From: Bdellovibrionaceae bacterium UBA6502
Lineage (GTDB): Bacteria > Bdellovibrionota > Bdellovibrionia > Bdellovibrionales > UBA840
Length of the DNA stretch: 14,220 nt
Direction: 5' to 3'
Assembly (NCBI GenBank): GCA_002436415.1
Contig: DJMA01000025.1
Location: 1-14,220 of the forward strand
Shown: positions 14,111 to 14,220 of the stretch, one piece after another
How the letters are laid out: each line of letters begins with the position of its first letter
Position numbering within the stretch: position 1 is the stretch's first letter
Notes under the pieces: generated by a model
What the model saw: only the letters and a program-made list of their open reading frames with translations
Told to the model about the DNA's origin: nothing
Databases searched by the model: none
Translations under genes and position numbers: made by a program

Positions 14111-14220
14111 CCACACCCCGGCGCCAGCAAAAATAAAAATAGACGACGAGATTTAGACAAGAAGAAGTGAGAAAGAGGCCTTCTGAAACAAAAGTATTTT
14201 TCTCAGACCTTTTTGGATCA
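14111..14220. other. Right edge, no supportable gene
   Basis: A short GC-rich block (to about 14127) is followed by AT-rich sequence. An open plus-strand frame from the GTG at 14167 runs to the window end (MRKRPSETKVFFSDLFGS), with only a weak purine-rich AAGAAG upstream. It might be the start of a gene continuing outside, but 18 codons are not enough to call. Confidence 0.3.

Noticed and set aside
13948..14136. Plus-strand basic frame of 62 codons over the end of ltaE and the tandem hairpins
   Set aside because: Out of frame with ltaE for half its length; the Arg/Gln/Pro-rich remainder is just the hairpin repeats translated.
14153..14220. Minus-strand frame ending at 14153 as the tail of a convergent gene
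   Set aside because: The T-rich tract past the hairpins would fit a minus-strand gene ending here, but only about 21 codons are visible and they do not look like a protein domain.
1..14220. A defence system, secretion system, prophage or other novel multi-gene system
   Set aside because: All longer genes fall in well-known metabolic, transport or cell-wall families, and no CRISPR repeats, transposase, integrase, toxin-antitoxin pair or tRNA attachment site was seen.

Overview
The window looks like ordinary chromosome from an AT-rich bacterium, most likely a member of the Bdellovibrionota (Bdellovibrio and its low-GC relatives). This is an inference. The best pointer is the ferrochelatase, whose cysteines cluster in one internal segment, an arrangement described for Myxococcus and Bdellovibrio-type enzymes. 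Heavy peptide-import and amino-acid-breakdown content and a large TPR-containing lytic transglycosylase fit but do not prove it. Several genes start at TTG or GTG, and TTG starts with good Shine-Dalgarno sequences decide two gene boundaries. I see no CRISPR array, transposase, phage gene, tRNA or rRNA.

Layout, left to right. (1) Minus strand, 52-4022: a peptide ABC importer read oppB > oppC > oppA. The two permeases are translationally coupled, and the lipoprotein binding protein follows after a 414-base gap. The ATPase subunits are not in the window. (2) Plus strand, 4284-6656: promoter, kbl, tdh and a strong terminator, a two-gene operon turning threonine into glycine and acetyl-CoA. It diverges from the importer. 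(3) 6677-6867: promoter, ribosome-binding site and a 43-codon gene for a small exported or membrane peptide that an ORF length cutoff would miss. (4) Minus strand, 7070-9655: a periplasmic lytic transglycosylase with its own terminator. (5) 9656-10102: a non-coding gap rich in hairpins, ending in the hemH promoter. (6) Plus strand: hemH (ferrochelatase), then a membrane-anchored endonuclease/exonuclease/phosphatase-fold protein, then the decayed C-terminal end of a LysR regulator, then a threonine aldolase. (7) The right end holds two tandem perfect hairpins and no gene I can support.

How the genes fit together: peptides imported by Opp would supply amino acids. Threonine can then go to glycine by two separate routes encoded here, Tdh/Kbl (yielding acetyl-CoA) and threonine aldolase (yielding acetaldehyde). 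Glycine and acetyl-CoA would feed biosynthesis and energy metabolism. The LysR remnant next to the aldolase may be what is left of a regulator of that gene. I found no convincing undescribed system. The points most worth a second look are the small peptide gene, the OppB N-terminal extension, the ferrochelatase cysteine segment, the hairpin-rich gap before hemH and the LysR remnant.
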